This document shows positions 52,655 to 61,359 of a stretch of DNA of 64,000 nucleotides, piece after piece. A program made the position numbers and the translations under genes. The stretch's first letter is position 1. Each line of letters begins with the position of its first letter. Source of the stretch: Bacillota bacterium (GTDB taxonomy: Bacteria > Bacillota > Clostridia > Lachnospirales > Lachnospiraceae); the NCBI GenBank assembly GCA_023423335.1, contig JAFAFU010000030.1, positions 1 to 64,000 of the forward strand, written 5' to 3'. The notes under the pieces were generated by a model, which was given only the letters and a program-made list of their open reading frames with translations, did no database searches and was not told the DNA's origin.

Positions 52655-54491
52655 TTGATCTCCCCCTTTCCTGAGCGGCGTTAAATTCCAGGAACCTGGG
52701 TATCTCTTCCGGAGGCAGATTTTTTATCAGTACTTTAGAGAGTCCGTCACTGATCGGATGGATCATCTTATACCCTCCGTCTTCGTACACGATGATATCT
52801 CTCGTATAATACGATTTCCTGCGTGTCATCAGCTTTAAATAATGGGCAATCAGTTCAAGCCGGCCTTCTACTCCCTGATCAAATACAGGCTCCCGCTCTT
52901 CCCTTGCATAGGGAATAATTTCAGTGATACGGTCAATATGCCTGTGTCCGTCATTCTCCTTTACACAATGCACATCCAAATGCAGAAGCCCGGAAACCAA
53001 TGCCTCCACATCTTCCGTCCCTGTTGTCCCATACCCTCCCATGGAATGCACAAAATAGGAAATCATATCGTCCGGGGTCGGCCAATGCCCGGTGGTGATG
53101 ATACGTTTGGTACCTGCCAGCAACAAATCAATCAAATGCTTGGCATGCTCCAGGCTTGCTGTTTCCCCGAATAAAATGGTATGTGCATCAGAGGCTTTCA
53201 GCAGCTCGATCAGCTTTGCAAATCCCATTCTCTCACTGGGGCGGGTTCCCAAGATATTTTTATCCCTGTAGGCATCGTTTAGATACAGTTCAAAATCTGC
53301 TTCTATGGTTCTTATCGGCTGCCGCCTGTCAATGCTGCTTACCGCCGCTCTTGTATTCGTAGTCTTTCCGGAGTTCTGATCACCGGAAAAAATCAGGTTC
53401 AGGCACCCTTTGATTGCCCAGTTGATTACTCCTATCGGATACTCTTTGCCCTTATCCGTAATCAGATCCCTCAGCTTAAAGGATGCCGCACTGGTAAATT
53501 TGCGTACAAAAAAAGCCCATTGAGAGCTGTTATTCGGCCGAAAGACTGTCACCCGGCTTCCATCTGCCAGATGAGTCTTAAGTCCTCCCTCTGACGATGT
53601 AAGATGCCCGATGCATCCATACTCTGAGAGGTTCTTACAGACACGGATTATTTTAGAAGAAGAAGGAAAGGAAAGAAACTTCATATGAATGGATTTACCT
53701 CCATATATGATCCAAATACTGTCACAGGTCCTTAACTTTTGAAATTCACCATAATAAATATCATCCTCTCTGTAACGGTAATTATTTTCTCTGCTGCAGG
53801 AAATGCCTCCTGATATGCTATCCAGAGAATCGTCCTCCATTATCATCATGTCTACTACGGATAATCCATAGGTTTCTTCATATATCCGCTGTGTCAGGAT
53901 ATTCAGCTTATCATCATAGCTTAACGGCTGGGACATCTTATCATAAGCTTTTTTGATATCCTCTTTGGTAATGCTGTAATAATAGTCCTGATCATCCTTC
54001 TTTAACCGGTCAATGTCCGTCTGCCTGCAGATTTCACGGAATATATGATGACTTCCGTCCCTTTTCTGCAGATACATCATAATTTCGAACATATCCGTTG
54101 CCGACAGCATGCCCGGCTTGCCAAAGGGTATTGTTTTATCTATGACAGCTTCCGTTATACCCAGATTATTTGACAAAGAGCTTTTGATACGGGCAGCCAC
54201 TACCATCTTTTCGCTTAAGTTTCCCTGAGAGCATTTCCGTATTGCATCACTGAGGGTACGCTTCAGTGCTTTTCGGTTATCCAGGTCCCTACGATTTAGA
54301 TTAAGTCCATAGATGTCCATGTTGATGATATCGTTGAATACTTTCCTTATGCTTTCACACAGGAAATCGATGGTGAGATGATCGGCAGCCGTAAAATCAT
54401 CCTGATCGTTTTTTTCTTTGAATATATAATAAATAGACAGAAAAACGCCGGTTATTAATAATACAAAAAAAATCCCTTCATTTATATTCAT
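52647..54491 (-). CDS. TadA/CpaF-like secretion ATPase with N-terminal membrane anchor
   Basis: 614 aa. Walker A GDQNSGKTT (370-378), Walker B-like AHTILFGETASLEHAKH (436-452), and TTGHWPTPDDM (466-476) in place of the usual His box. An N-terminal membrane helix (about 6-22) is unusual for this family, and the N-domain (30-300) is divergent. It would power assembly or export by the platform protein encoded next. Overlaps both neighbours by a few nt. Confidence 0.8.
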   Translation of the reverse strand: MNINEGIFFVLLITGVFLSIYYIFKEKNDQDDFTAADHLTIDFLCESIRKVFNDIINMDIYGLNLNRRDLDNRKALKRTLSDAIRKCSQGNLSEKMVVAARIKSSLSNNLGITEAVIDKTIPFGKPGMLSATDMFEIMMYLQKRDGSHHIFREICRQTDIDRLKKDDQDYYYSITKEDIKKAYDKMSQPLSYDDKLNILTQRIYEETYGLSVVDMMIMEDDSLDSISGGISCSRENNYRYREDDIYYGEFQKLRTCDSIWIIYGGKSIHMKFLSFPSSSKIIRVCKNLSEYGCIGHLTSSEGGLKTHLADGSRVTVFRPNNSSQWAFFVRKFTSAASFKLRDLITDKGKEYPIGVINWAIKGCLNLIFSGDQNSGKTTNTRAAVSSIDRRQPIRTIEADFELYLNDAYRDKNILGTRPSERMGFAKLIELLKASDAHTILFGETASLEHAKHLIDLLLAGTKRIITTGHWPTPDDMISYFVHSMGGYGTTGTEDVEALVSGLLHLDVHCVKENDGHRHIDRITEIIPYAREEREPVFDQGVEGRLELIAHYLKLMTRRKSYYTRDIIVYEDGGYKMIHPISDGLSKVLIKNLPPEEIPRFLEFNAAQERGRSIV

Positions 54492-55411
54492 TTCTTTTTA
54501 CCCTCAAGGCGGTTTGCATCTGTTGATATGTGCAGGAGCGCAAGCATTTTTACTGCGGTAAGGCGGGAATATCGGAAGAAATAATCTGTTTCCGCCGGTA
54601 TGTATTTATGGGAAGTAATCCTCCTTTTAAGAAAACGGACCGATTTTTCCCTGAGACTATATTCTTTCACAGGAAGCCCATCCTTCAGAAATCCGACGAT
54701 ATCACTTTCATTCTGGGCGTCCATGTATTTTGTACAGTACGGGATGATACCCGAATTGGCTTTATTCATGTATTTTCTAAATTTAATTCTGCAGTTATTA
54801 ATATTGCAGACAGAATTATTATCATAATCACCAAATAGATAAAAAACCTTCCTGTCATATACAAACCGCTCCCCATAATCAAAGATAAATTTTTCGAGGA
54901 CATGCCTTCTCTGAGTCAGATTTATTACAATTAAATCCGCTATGGACATAAGCTGAAATGACAAATCATCCTCGCCGCTGTTAGCATCAATAAGGACAAG
55001 GTCAACGAATTCTTCCGCATCTCTGATCAGCTTCATTATCTTTTTACCTATATCCCTGTCAAAGGTTTCTCGGTTATTTGTTTCTGACCCGGGAAGCAAA
55101 AGCAGGGAAGTACCGTGAAAGGTCAGGCAGCAGCTTTCCAGGGTCTGAAGATTAAGCTTATTTATATTACTATAGGTAACTGCCGCATCCAGCCCGATAT
55201 CCTGAAATAATTCATTTTTATAACTGTGAATGCCTGAATTCTGTCCTACCAGCGGGCCCTCCAGATTATTTTTACTAAAATGAGTCTGCAGCATAAGAAC
55301 TCTTTTTTTATGCAGAATGCTCATTATGAAAGCGCTGACATGCAGATTGCTTGTTTGTCCCTGTCCGTGAAGAGGGGACCAATAAATGATTATGCTCATA
55401 TGTAATTTCAA
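54488..55411 (-). CDS. MinD/TadZ-like ATPase with altered P-loop (second copy)
   Basis: 307 aa. IIYWSPLHGQGQTSNLHVSA is the deviant P-loop (HGQGQTSN instead of KGGxGKTT, no Lys). VLMLQTHFSKNNLEGPLVGQ follows, then VDLVLIDANSGEDDLSFQLM (Walker-B-like). TadZ proteins mark the pilus assembly site at the pole. The TTG start overlaps the previous stop (TTGA). Confidence 0.75.
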   Translation of the reverse strand: MKLHMSIIIYWSPLHGQGQTSNLHVSAFIMSILHKKRVLMLQTHFSKNNLEGPLVGQNSGIHSYKNELFQDIGLDAAVTYSNINKLNLQTLESCCLTFHGTSLLLLPGSETNNRETFDRDIGKKIMKLIRDAEEFVDLVLIDANSGEDDLSFQLMSIADLIVINLTQRRHVLEKFIFDYGERFVYDRKVFYLFGDYDNNSVCNINNCRIKFRKYMNKANSGIIPYCTKYMDAQNESDIVGFLKDGLPVKEYSLREKSVRFLKRRITSHKYIPAETDYFFRYSRLTAVKMLALLHISTDANRLEGKKK

Positions 55412-56070
55412 CTTCCTCTTCCGGCCATCCGGATAGCCTTCTTTATCCTTGGCTGATTCATTGATGGGAATAAACCATGGATTTGATCTGCTATATAGCC
55501 TTTCATTCTTGATGATATTTTTGCAAACCTTACAACCTTTGTTAGCTCACAGCCGACAGCACTTTCATAGTCGGCATAATCCAGATAAATATAACTTACA
55601 TCGTTAAGCTTTGCCGGTAAATCCAGTGATCTTTTCACCAATTCAACATCATCGACCGAGATAACATCCCGTATCAGCAGCCTGATATGATTCTCCTTTT
55701 GCGAGACATCCCGTAATAATATATTAACCTCATCAATAATATGGGGAAATGTATTTACTACTACATTCATAATTCGGCATGAAATCGGAAAACCAATCCG
55801 ATAGTTACAGCCGTAAACTACCAATATCACTCCATCCCGAAACATATCAAACTCCTCCTCAGATGGAATTTTCCTGGTATAATTGATATTCCGGTAATTA
55901 ATGATATCTTTTCTGCTGTCAAGACCCATACCATGCTTTATCGATTTACAGAGAGCACCCGTATCGGAAATATCAACAATCAAGACTCTGTATTGTAATT
56001 TAGCCAGAGTTCGCCCAAGGTACAGCACAAGGTCAAAGGCTTCCCATCCGGCATAGCCAACACATAACAT
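55408..56070 (-). CDS. Small MinD-related protein lacking a P-loop (third copy)
   Basis: 220 aa from ATG 56070, which has GGAGGAGG upstream; the frame opens at 56205 without support. MLCVGYAGWEAFDLVLYLGR occupies the P-loop position but lacks Gly/Lys pattern; VLIVDISDTGALCKSI follows. The C-terminal half is helical and basic. Likely a pseudo-ATPase or receiver-type partner of the other two (inference). Confidence 0.55.
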   Translation of the reverse strand: MLCVGYAGWEAFDLVLYLGRTLAKLQYRVLIVDISDTGALCKSIKHGMGLDSRKDIINYRNINYTRKIPSEEEFDMFRDGVILVVYGCNYRIGFPISCRIMNVVVNTFPHIIDEVNILLRDVSQKENHIRLLIRDVISVDDVELVKRSLDLPAKLNDVSYIYLDYADYESAVGCELTKVVRFAKISSRMKGYIADQIHGLFPSMNQPRIKKAIRMAGRGS

Positions 56071-56378
56071 ACTTTCCTCCTCCGTATAAGATGACATTAT
56101 CCAGTCATACCTACCTGGTACCGTACTCTCCTTTCTGAAAACAAGGGGCACACTGGTACCAGAGTAGTGACGACCACACTGGGGACCAAGGAATCCGTCC
56201 CCCATTACGAAACATATACCGCTGCAGATTAGACTATCCGCAAGAAACGATACCGGAAGTTTCGTTATACAGCCTGGCGGCTGTTATAATATCGCTGTTT
56301 TTGTATCCGTTTGGAATTAACGTATACTGCTGAAAGATATGGCAGCAGATCAACAGCGTCTACTATCTCATTATGTAA
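56071..56378. other. 308-nt non-coding gap inside the Tad-like operon
   Basis: The only long gap in the operon. On the minus strand it can form ACAGCC/GGCTGT (GCCA loop) and contains the palindrome CTGGTACCAG (56153-56162). No convincing gene; the frame upstream of 56070 is open for 45 codons but poorly protein-like. It may set expression between the assembly regulators and the machine genes. Confidence 0.4.
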
Positions 56379-57323
56379 TTACGGCCCGTAATCTATCTCG
56401 GCCATCTTATCGTCAAGCTCATCCTTATAGGTCGCATTGACATCGGGATCTAATATTGCCGGTAGACCCTCTCCGGCCATTGTACCGGCAGAGCTATTTG
56501 GTGACAACTCCCAGTCTATTTCTCCCACATTGATTGACAGACTCGCCGCCAGCCGGTTCTCCATCGCTTTGCGTACTTGCTGGCTCAGGTGCGTCTCAGC
56601 AGTCTCCAATATATTAGGATTATCCTGGATCAGTAAAAGAGTTGATATGCCCGGCTTATAGGTAACCTGTGATTCTTCCTGCAGCTTCGGCTCTATATAC
56701 TTTGTTGTATATATTTTTGTTCCGGTATAAAGGTATGCATCCACAGCCGCACTGGCCATCCGGAGAATCTCTTCCTCCGACAGCCATAAATAACAGCGGC
56801 CTGAGTCCGGGACATAGTCCTTTAACCTCTTTTTTGACAATACAATATAATCCTCCCCATTTGGAAACATAATACGAATATCGGTGTAATCATCCTCCAG
56901 GATATTGGCATTGATCAGGATTATACTATATTCCGCTTCTCTCAGTTCAGCTGTCACTGAAGCTTCCGTCAGCATACTTGATAACAGATGCGTGCCTGAC
57001 GGAATATCAAGCAGGGCAGTTTTCCCCATATCCTTCTCCCGCAGGAAAGCAGCTTCCGGCTGTGACGAGTATACCGTCATTTTCGTTGTATTAGCCTCAC
57101 TGATTTTATCACCTGCCCTGATGTCGGTTGACGCAACGTAAAGATTACGTTGATTCTCTGTATTCTCACGGTAAGCTTCATCAAGCTGTGCCTGATACTC
57201 CTGCCGCAGCTGCTTCATGGTTTGAGTAATGGTAATCAGGGCTGCTCCGCCTATGACCATGATACATATCAGTGCCACGATGATGTATTGCTTCGTTGTC
57301 CTTTTGATTCTTCTAAACCCCAT
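56379..57323 (-). CDS. CpaB/RcpC-like SAF-domain membrane protein
   Basis: 314 aa. Membrane helix (about 12-32), coiled stalk, then a SAF domain (NLYVASTDIRAGDKISEANT … about 58-125, with LLDIPSGTHLLSSMLTE). In Tad systems CpaB/RcpC is a periplasmic or extracytoplasmic assembly factor. The C-terminal half is beta-rich and acidic at the end (KDELDDKMAEIDYGP). Ribosome site GAGGTAAG; overlaps the 82-aa gene. Confidence 0.75.
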   Translation of the reverse strand: MGFRRIKRTTKQYIIVALICIMVIGGAALITITQTMKQLRQEYQAQLDEAYRENTENQRNLYVASTDIRAGDKISEANTTKMTVYSSQPEAAFLREKDMGKTALLDIPSGTHLLSSMLTEASVTAELREAEYSIILINANILEDDYTDIRIMFPNGEDYIVLSKKRLKDYVPDSGRCYLWLSEEEILRMASAAVDAYLYTGTKIYTTKYIEPKLQEESQVTYKPGISTLLLIQDNPNILETAETHLSQQVRKAMENRLAASLSINVGEIDWELSPNSSAGTMAGEGLPAILDPDVNATYKDELDDKMAEIDYGP

Positions 57324-57561
57324 AGCTTACCTCAATATAATATTTAATGAACATGAAACACAACCATAGGATACAAGCAAGTGCAAGTATATAAATGGTA
57401 AATATCCTTGTCTTCGAAATCGATTTGCTTTGACCATCCGTCCTCTTACGGCGTCTTAACCTTATTGATCTGCACCAGTCAAAGACGGAAAGCAGGACAA
57501 TATATAGTATTACCCCAACCAAAATCAGGATAAGAATCCTGAATAAGGTTATCTGCCACAA
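57313..57561 (-). CDS. Small two-TM protein of the Tad-like operon
   Basis: 82 aa: membrane helices at about 5-27 and 55-75 with a very basic loop between (RSIRLRRRKRTDGQSKS). The start is TTG with AAGGAG 8 nt upstream. It overlaps both neighbours. Function unknown; a coupling or anchoring subunit is plausible. Confidence 0.6.
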   Translation of the reverse strand: MWQITLFRILILILVGVILYIVLLSVFDWCRSIRLRRRKRTDGQSKSISKTRIFTIYILALACILWLCFMFIKYYIEVSYGV

Positions 57562-58391
57562 AGCTTAAGCTCCTTTCTATCAGGTTCCCCTGATAGAAAG
57601 GCCCTCTTTAAAATCATAACTACCGCCTTCTTGACCGACTGGATAAACCGATAATGCGGATTATCATTCATGCATCTGAAGTTTGCTGTGATAAATTCGA
57701 CTGCTCTCCCGCTGCTGCAGGCAATCTGAAAAGCTTCACACCATGGAATCGGAGCGATGCAGTCAAGAGGAATTTCATATAAGTTCGATATTCTTCTGCA
57801 GCTTAATATGGACCGGCTCGAATAATCACCGATTACAAAAACTGATTTCGGAATAAGCGATTCATAGTTCTGGAAGAAGTCGTCAAGAAAGTTTTGGTTT
57901 TGATACAGATTAACAACGATTAAATCGGCTGTTTCAAGAATAATTTTAGAATTTAAGTTAAACGGTGCAGTATCTATATAACAGATATCAAATGCTTCGT
58001 TCAGCAGATTGAAAAGTGGTATTATATTCGTATTAAATTCATAATCAAACAGCTCGCTATGAATATAACCGCTCTGGGGAAAGTAATACAGATGATTATG
58101 AATGATCTCCTTAAGATAACTCCGAAGCATCCCCGGATCATTATATCCGCGATATATCCTCCTAAGTAATCCCTCTATCCCACTGCCTTCATAATAATTG
58201 GTTCCTACCTCTCTGAGAATAGGCTCACTGTGAGACCCCAGGAATGCCCGACCCAAATTGTTCTTATGAAGATGATTTTCTAAAACGGCAATTGGATGAG
58301 GATAACGCATTACACTGGCTATACTGATGGCAGCCAGATTATAAGAAACCATTGATTGTTCATATGTATTACTCCAGAACGCGATTTTCAC
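57549..58391 (-). CDS. MinD/TadZ-like protein with altered P-loop (first gene of the operon)
   Basis: 280 aa. MKIAFWSNTYEQSMVSYNLA has the WSN-type deviant P-loop without Lys, then AVLENHLHKNNLGRAFLGSH and FDICYIDTAPFNLNSKIILE. Same family as the 307-aa protein. The start is GTG with AAGGAGG. It follows the operon promoter by about 100 nt. Confidence 0.72.
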   Translation of the reverse strand: MKIAFWSNTYEQSMVSYNLAAISIASVMRYPHPIAVLENHLHKNNLGRAFLGSHSEPILREVGTNYYEGSGIEGLLRRIYRGYNDPGMLRSYLKEIIHNHLYYFPQSGYIHSELFDYEFNTNIIPLFNLLNEAFDICYIDTAPFNLNSKIILETADLIVVNLYQNQNFLDDFFQNYESLIPKSVFVIGDYSSRSILSCRRISNLYEIPLDCIAPIPWCEAFQIACSSGRAVEFITANFRCMNDNPHYRFIQSVKKAVVMILKRAFLSGEPDRKELKLCGR

Positions 58392-58430
58392 TAGAATACC
58401 TCCTTAAGATGTAATTAAGAAATGGAAAGC

Positions 58431-58523
58431 AGAAGCGGAACGCTTCTCTCTGAACATTAGAAATGAAGAAAAATGTTATTTTTCAGATATATATATAATA
58501 CAACATATGGTTTATTTTGTAAA
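58431..58523 (-). promoter_or_regulatory. Promoter and leader hairpin of the Tad-like operon
   Basis: On the minus strand: TTTACA (plus 58518-58523), 17-nt spacer, TATTAT (58495-58500). The leader carries a tight hairpin AGAAGCG-TTC-CGCTTCT (58431-58447) 40 nt before the GTG start. The surrounding sequence is very AT-rich. The region 58448-58639 otherwise contains no gene. Confidence 0.65.
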
Positions 58524-58639
58524 TACTTGTTGAAATATAAAAGTTTACAAAAATATTGTATTTTTTTGTAGGATTTTTACATATAGTGTAGTATTATTAC
58601 TGTTTTTATGTCATATAATTACAAATTTTTATATTCATC

Positions 58640-59887
58640 TTACTTTATTTTACTCTTTTTAATAATCTGCTTATCGCTTATACTAATAAGGCCCAAAAGC
58701 ATCAGCTGCAATGCCCCTAATCCCAGAAATACCGCACTCAGATCATAATAATCTGCCGCTATACCGCAGATCGGGAATAATAGGATCATCATAATAGAGA
58801 AGGCCATGCTGTCCACAGATATGATGGTTGCCCGCTGCCCGGAGGGAATCCGTTCATTAATCGCCTGGGACTGGATCGGATACAGTACCGCATTGGCAAA
58901 GCTTGCGGCCGCAAATGCAATGATTGCCTGCGCTCCGTTTTCATTGCTGAACGCCATGATACTGAGCCCCATGAGTATCGACATTACGTATTTTGCCCCG
59001 CTGCCAAGCCTTAATAGAAGCCTTTCGCTGCAAAAGGCACCCAGACAGGATACGATACCGGCCAATAGCATGATAAAGCTGATTTGTATTTTGTTCATTC
59101 CTAAGGAACTGAAATATTCTTGTCCATAGAAGAACATAATCGTATGGAAGGTAAAAACCATCGGATAAAATATGAGTATTTTCCGAAGTTTTGGGGCGCT
59201 GCGAAGGATATCGGCACAGACTTTATAATGATTTAGGATGACCGCCGCTATCCTCCGATCCTTCATCGGGGCAGGCCGGCTTTCCGTTATATCGGAAGCC
59301 TCCTCCGTCAGCTCACGTTTCTGTTCCGCCTCCGGCTCCGTAAATATAAAGGCCGGAATCAGGGAAATCACGGCGATAATGACGGACAGGACATAGCACA
59401 CCGGAAAGGAATATTCCGCTATGATGCCGCCTATTACAATGGCCATCCCCTGAGCGACCTCGATTATGATGTTTAGTCTGCTCCGCACCTTCAGATAATC
59501 CTTTTCATTGCCGGTCTGTTTCAAGCTGTCGTAGACCAGGGCCTCCTCCGAGCCCGAATTCAGGTTCTGCCCGATGGCAGAAATAGCAAACGCAAAAGCA
59601 AAATACCACATATTTTGTCCATACAGACACAGGATTGAGGATATCGCACTGCATATTCTTCCGGCTATGATTACCTTCTTACGGCCTAACAGATCCGCCA
59701 ATGCGCCGGTCGGAACCTCAAACAGGACACCGGTCAGATGATAGCACCCTTCTACGATACCGATCTGCCACAGGGACAGTCCTTTGAACACCATATATAA
59801 TACCCAGATGGAACTGGATATGTCAAAATTTTTAATAAAGCAGTATAAATAATCTGTTTTTATATTTCGGATTAATCTGTTATTCAT
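58640..59887 (-). CDS. MFS transporter (efflux-type)
   Basis: 415 aa, about 12 membrane helices. EVPTGALADLLGRKKVIIAG (about 57-76) is the MFS motif A loop. A short acidic loop separates the halves (EPEAEQKRELTEEASDITES). GAAGGAG lies 9 nt before ATG 59887, so the six extra residues of the open frame are not used. Its mRNA leader contains an attenuator and a leader peptide, a set-up typical of antibiotic-induced resistance genes. Confidence 0.85.
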   Translation of the reverse strand: MNNRLIRNIKTDYLYCFIKNFDISSSIWVLYMVFKGLSLWQIGIVEGCYHLTGVLFEVPTGALADLLGRKKVIIAGRICSAISSILCLYGQNMWYFAFAFAISAIGQNLNSGSEEALVYDSLKQTGNEKDYLKVRSRLNIIIEVAQGMAIVIGGIIAEYSFPVCYVLSVIIAVISLIPAFIFTEPEAEQKRELTEEASDITESRPAPMKDRRIAAVILNHYKVCADILRSAPKLRKILIFYPMVFTFHTIMFFYGQEYFSSLGMNKIQISFIMLLAGIVSCLGAFCSERLLLRLGSGAKYVMSILMGLSIMAFSNENGAQAIIAFAAASFANAVLYPIQSQAINERIPSGQRATIISVDSMAFSIMMILLFPICGIAADYYDLSAVFLGLGALQLMLLGLISISDKQIIKKSKIK

Positions 59888-59925
59888 CTGTATTCGCTCC
59901 TTCAATCGGTAATGTAATCATTGCG

Positions 59926-60033
59926 TCAAAAAAAGAACATATATCTGATTGCAGATATCATGTTCTTATAGGAGCTACTGCGATAATGTACGATTACAAA
60001 CGGGCTTCCCCTAAAAATAGGCGCAGTAGTCCT
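59926..60033 (-). promoter_or_regulatory. Transcription attenuator in the MFS leader
   Basis: Read on the minus strand, AAGAACATGATATCTG…CAGATATATGTTCTT (stem 59933-59967) runs into TTTTTTTGA, a strong intrinsic terminator ahead of the transporter. Just upstream, AGGACTACTGCG (60033-60022) can pair with CGCAGTAGCTCCT (59982-59970), next to the terminator's 5' arm. A ribosome stalled on the leader peptide could shift the pairing. Confidence 0.7.
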
Positions 60034-60106
60034 GTAAACCTGCCTTATTGAAGGTTTTCATCATGGAACTGCTGCTGCATACGGGTATATAACCAAATGT
60101 GCCCAT
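60011..60106 (-). CDS. Leader peptide (31 aa) of the MFS attenuator
   Basis: MGTFGYIPVCSSSSMMKTFN then KAGLQDYCAYF, stop at 60011. AAAGGA lies 8 nt upstream of the ATG. Its last codons lie in the segment that pairs with 59970-59982. A second, overlapping frame (60045-60110, MDGHIWLYTRMQQQ…, 21 aa) begins one codon earlier with a shorter spacing and could be the true leader instead. Confidence 0.55.
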   Translation of the reverse strand: MGTFGYIPVCSSSSMMKTFNKAGLQDYCAYF

Positions 60107-60185
60107 CCATAAATTCCTTTCTGTGTCGTCCTCTGTTATTATATCATGAACATCATACTACACAGATGATATTTTGTGAAGCGGT

Positions 60186-60665
60186 TCAGTCCAAATTATT
60201 TTTGAATTCCCCGAACAAATCCATCAGCTTGATAAACTCCTCATGATTGCCACCGGCATCCGGATGGTATTGCTTCGCCAATTCCCGAAATCTCTTCTTT
60301 ATTGCATCGCTGTCTGCGTCAAAGGGTAAGCCCAGCTGCCGAAGCATCTCGGGATCATACAGGTTAAACCAGGCCAAACCCGTTTCCTGGCAGCTCCGGT
60401 AATAAACATGGAAGAAGAACTCCCTGACCATATTCTTATACTGCTCCTTATCCATCCGAAGCAGCTGTTCGATCGTATACCTGGCCGTATTATTCCTGCC
60501 ACCCCCAAGGTTAAAGAATTCGTCCCACACCAGAGGAATATGATTCACCATCTCTTTGCCGGCATTTTGCCTGTTATATGACTGGTTTCCCTGCCGGCCG
60601 CACCGTATCCTAAGCTCCACCTGCTTTAATTGTCTGACCTTATGCTTGACCTCAGAGGTGTTCAT
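60186..60665 (-). CDS. J-domain (DnaJ-like) protein
   Basis: 159 aa. C-terminal J domain: LGLPFDADSDAIKKRFRELA then KQYHPDAGGNHEEFIKL with the HPD motif (about residues 133-135). The N-terminal 95 residues form an unrelated domain (NHIPLVWDEFFNL … EQLLRMDKEQYKNMVREFFF). It probably recruits DnaK to a specific client. Confidence 0.8.
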   Translation of the reverse strand: MNTSEVKHKVRQLKQVELRIRCGRQGNQSYNRQNAGKEMVNHIPLVWDEFFNLGGGRNNTARYTIEQLLRMDKEQYKNMVREFFFHVYYRSCQETGLAWFNLYDPEMLRQLGLPFDADSDAIKKRFRELAKQYHPDAGGNHEEFIKLMDLFGEFKNNLD

Positions 60666-60673
60666 CTATGACA

Positions 60674-60707
60674 ATCACCCCCGTCAGCAGTACTGATCAG
60701 GGGTGAT
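60674..60707 (-). promoter_or_regulatory. Hairpin covering the ribosome site of the J-domain gene
   Basis: ATCACCCC pairs with GGGGTGAT (60674-60681 / 60700-60707) with inner TCAG/CTGA. On the minus strand the 3' arm GGGGGTGAT is also the ribosome site of the J-domain gene, so the hairpin may lower translation until melted, as in RNA thermometers (inference), or it may end the upstream transcript. Confidence 0.45.
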
Positions 60708-60734
60708 AATCGAATTACCATCTTTTAGTCTCCC

Positions 60735-61124
60735 TTATTCAGCAATTAACTTATCCTTTTTAAAGATATGTTCCACAAGCCAGGTATTTAAGAAGTCCAG
60801 TAATTCCAATAAGGAATTTTTCTGATTTTCATCGATGCTGTCGGCATTGTACTCACCGAGCCTTTCAATAAAATCATCATGTGCTACCTTCTGAGAAAGG
60901 AGCCTCTTATATCCGATGCTTTCCATATAGCTCTCTTCATGATTAAAATGATATTGGGTATAATCCTTTAATTCGTTAATTACTTCAATAATATAATCAT
61001 ACTTATCCGGTATAAATTCATTAACCAATAATTCATAAGCTCTGTTAGCAATAGAAAAAAGTTTGGCATGCTCTTCATCAATAAAATCAATTCCCGTATA
61101 ATATTCCGGCTTCATCTCATACAT
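60735..61124 (-). CDS. Bacteriohemerythrin
   Basis: 129 aa from ATG 61124 (GAGGAGAGG upstream). TGIDFIDEEHAKLFSIANRA (His in IDEEH), YTQYHFNHEESYMESIGY (HFxxEE), KVAHDDFIERL and WLVEHIFKKDK provide the diiron ligand set. It binds oxygen; in anaerobes it is linked to oxygen sensing or storage. Confidence 0.92.
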   Translation of the reverse strand: MYEMKPEYYTGIDFIDEEHAKLFSIANRAYELLVNEFIPDKYDYIIEVINELKDYTQYHFNHEESYMESIGYKRLLSQKVAHDDFIERLGEYNADSIDENQKNSLLELLDFLNTWLVEHIFKKDKLIAE

Positions 61125-61221
61125 AGTAACCTCTCCTCTTCTTATGTTCTTTGTGAATAGAGTTGCTGCCATAATTTTACCATGGATATAAATGAAAAGC
61201 AAGAAACTGCGGCAAACTATA

Positions 61222-61315
61222 TTGACATTAAAGTTGCTTGAACCTTTATAATTACCTGGTAAAAAGCGTTTCCTGGCGAATCGCAGAAAGAACCGTCATA
61301 GTTCCCGGTAATTAT
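61222..61315 (+). promoter_or_regulatory. Promoter and dyad of the acetyltransferase gene
   Basis: TTGACA (61222-61227), 17-nt spacer, TTTATA (61245-61250) reading right. A 9-bp inverted repeat (ATAATTACC 61248-61256, GGTAATTAT 61307-61315) spans the start of the leader and could fold into a long hairpin or bind a regulator. Confidence 0.5.
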
Positions 61316-61359
61316 GATCTATGAAAGGCTTTTATTATATTACGGGAGGATATGATATA

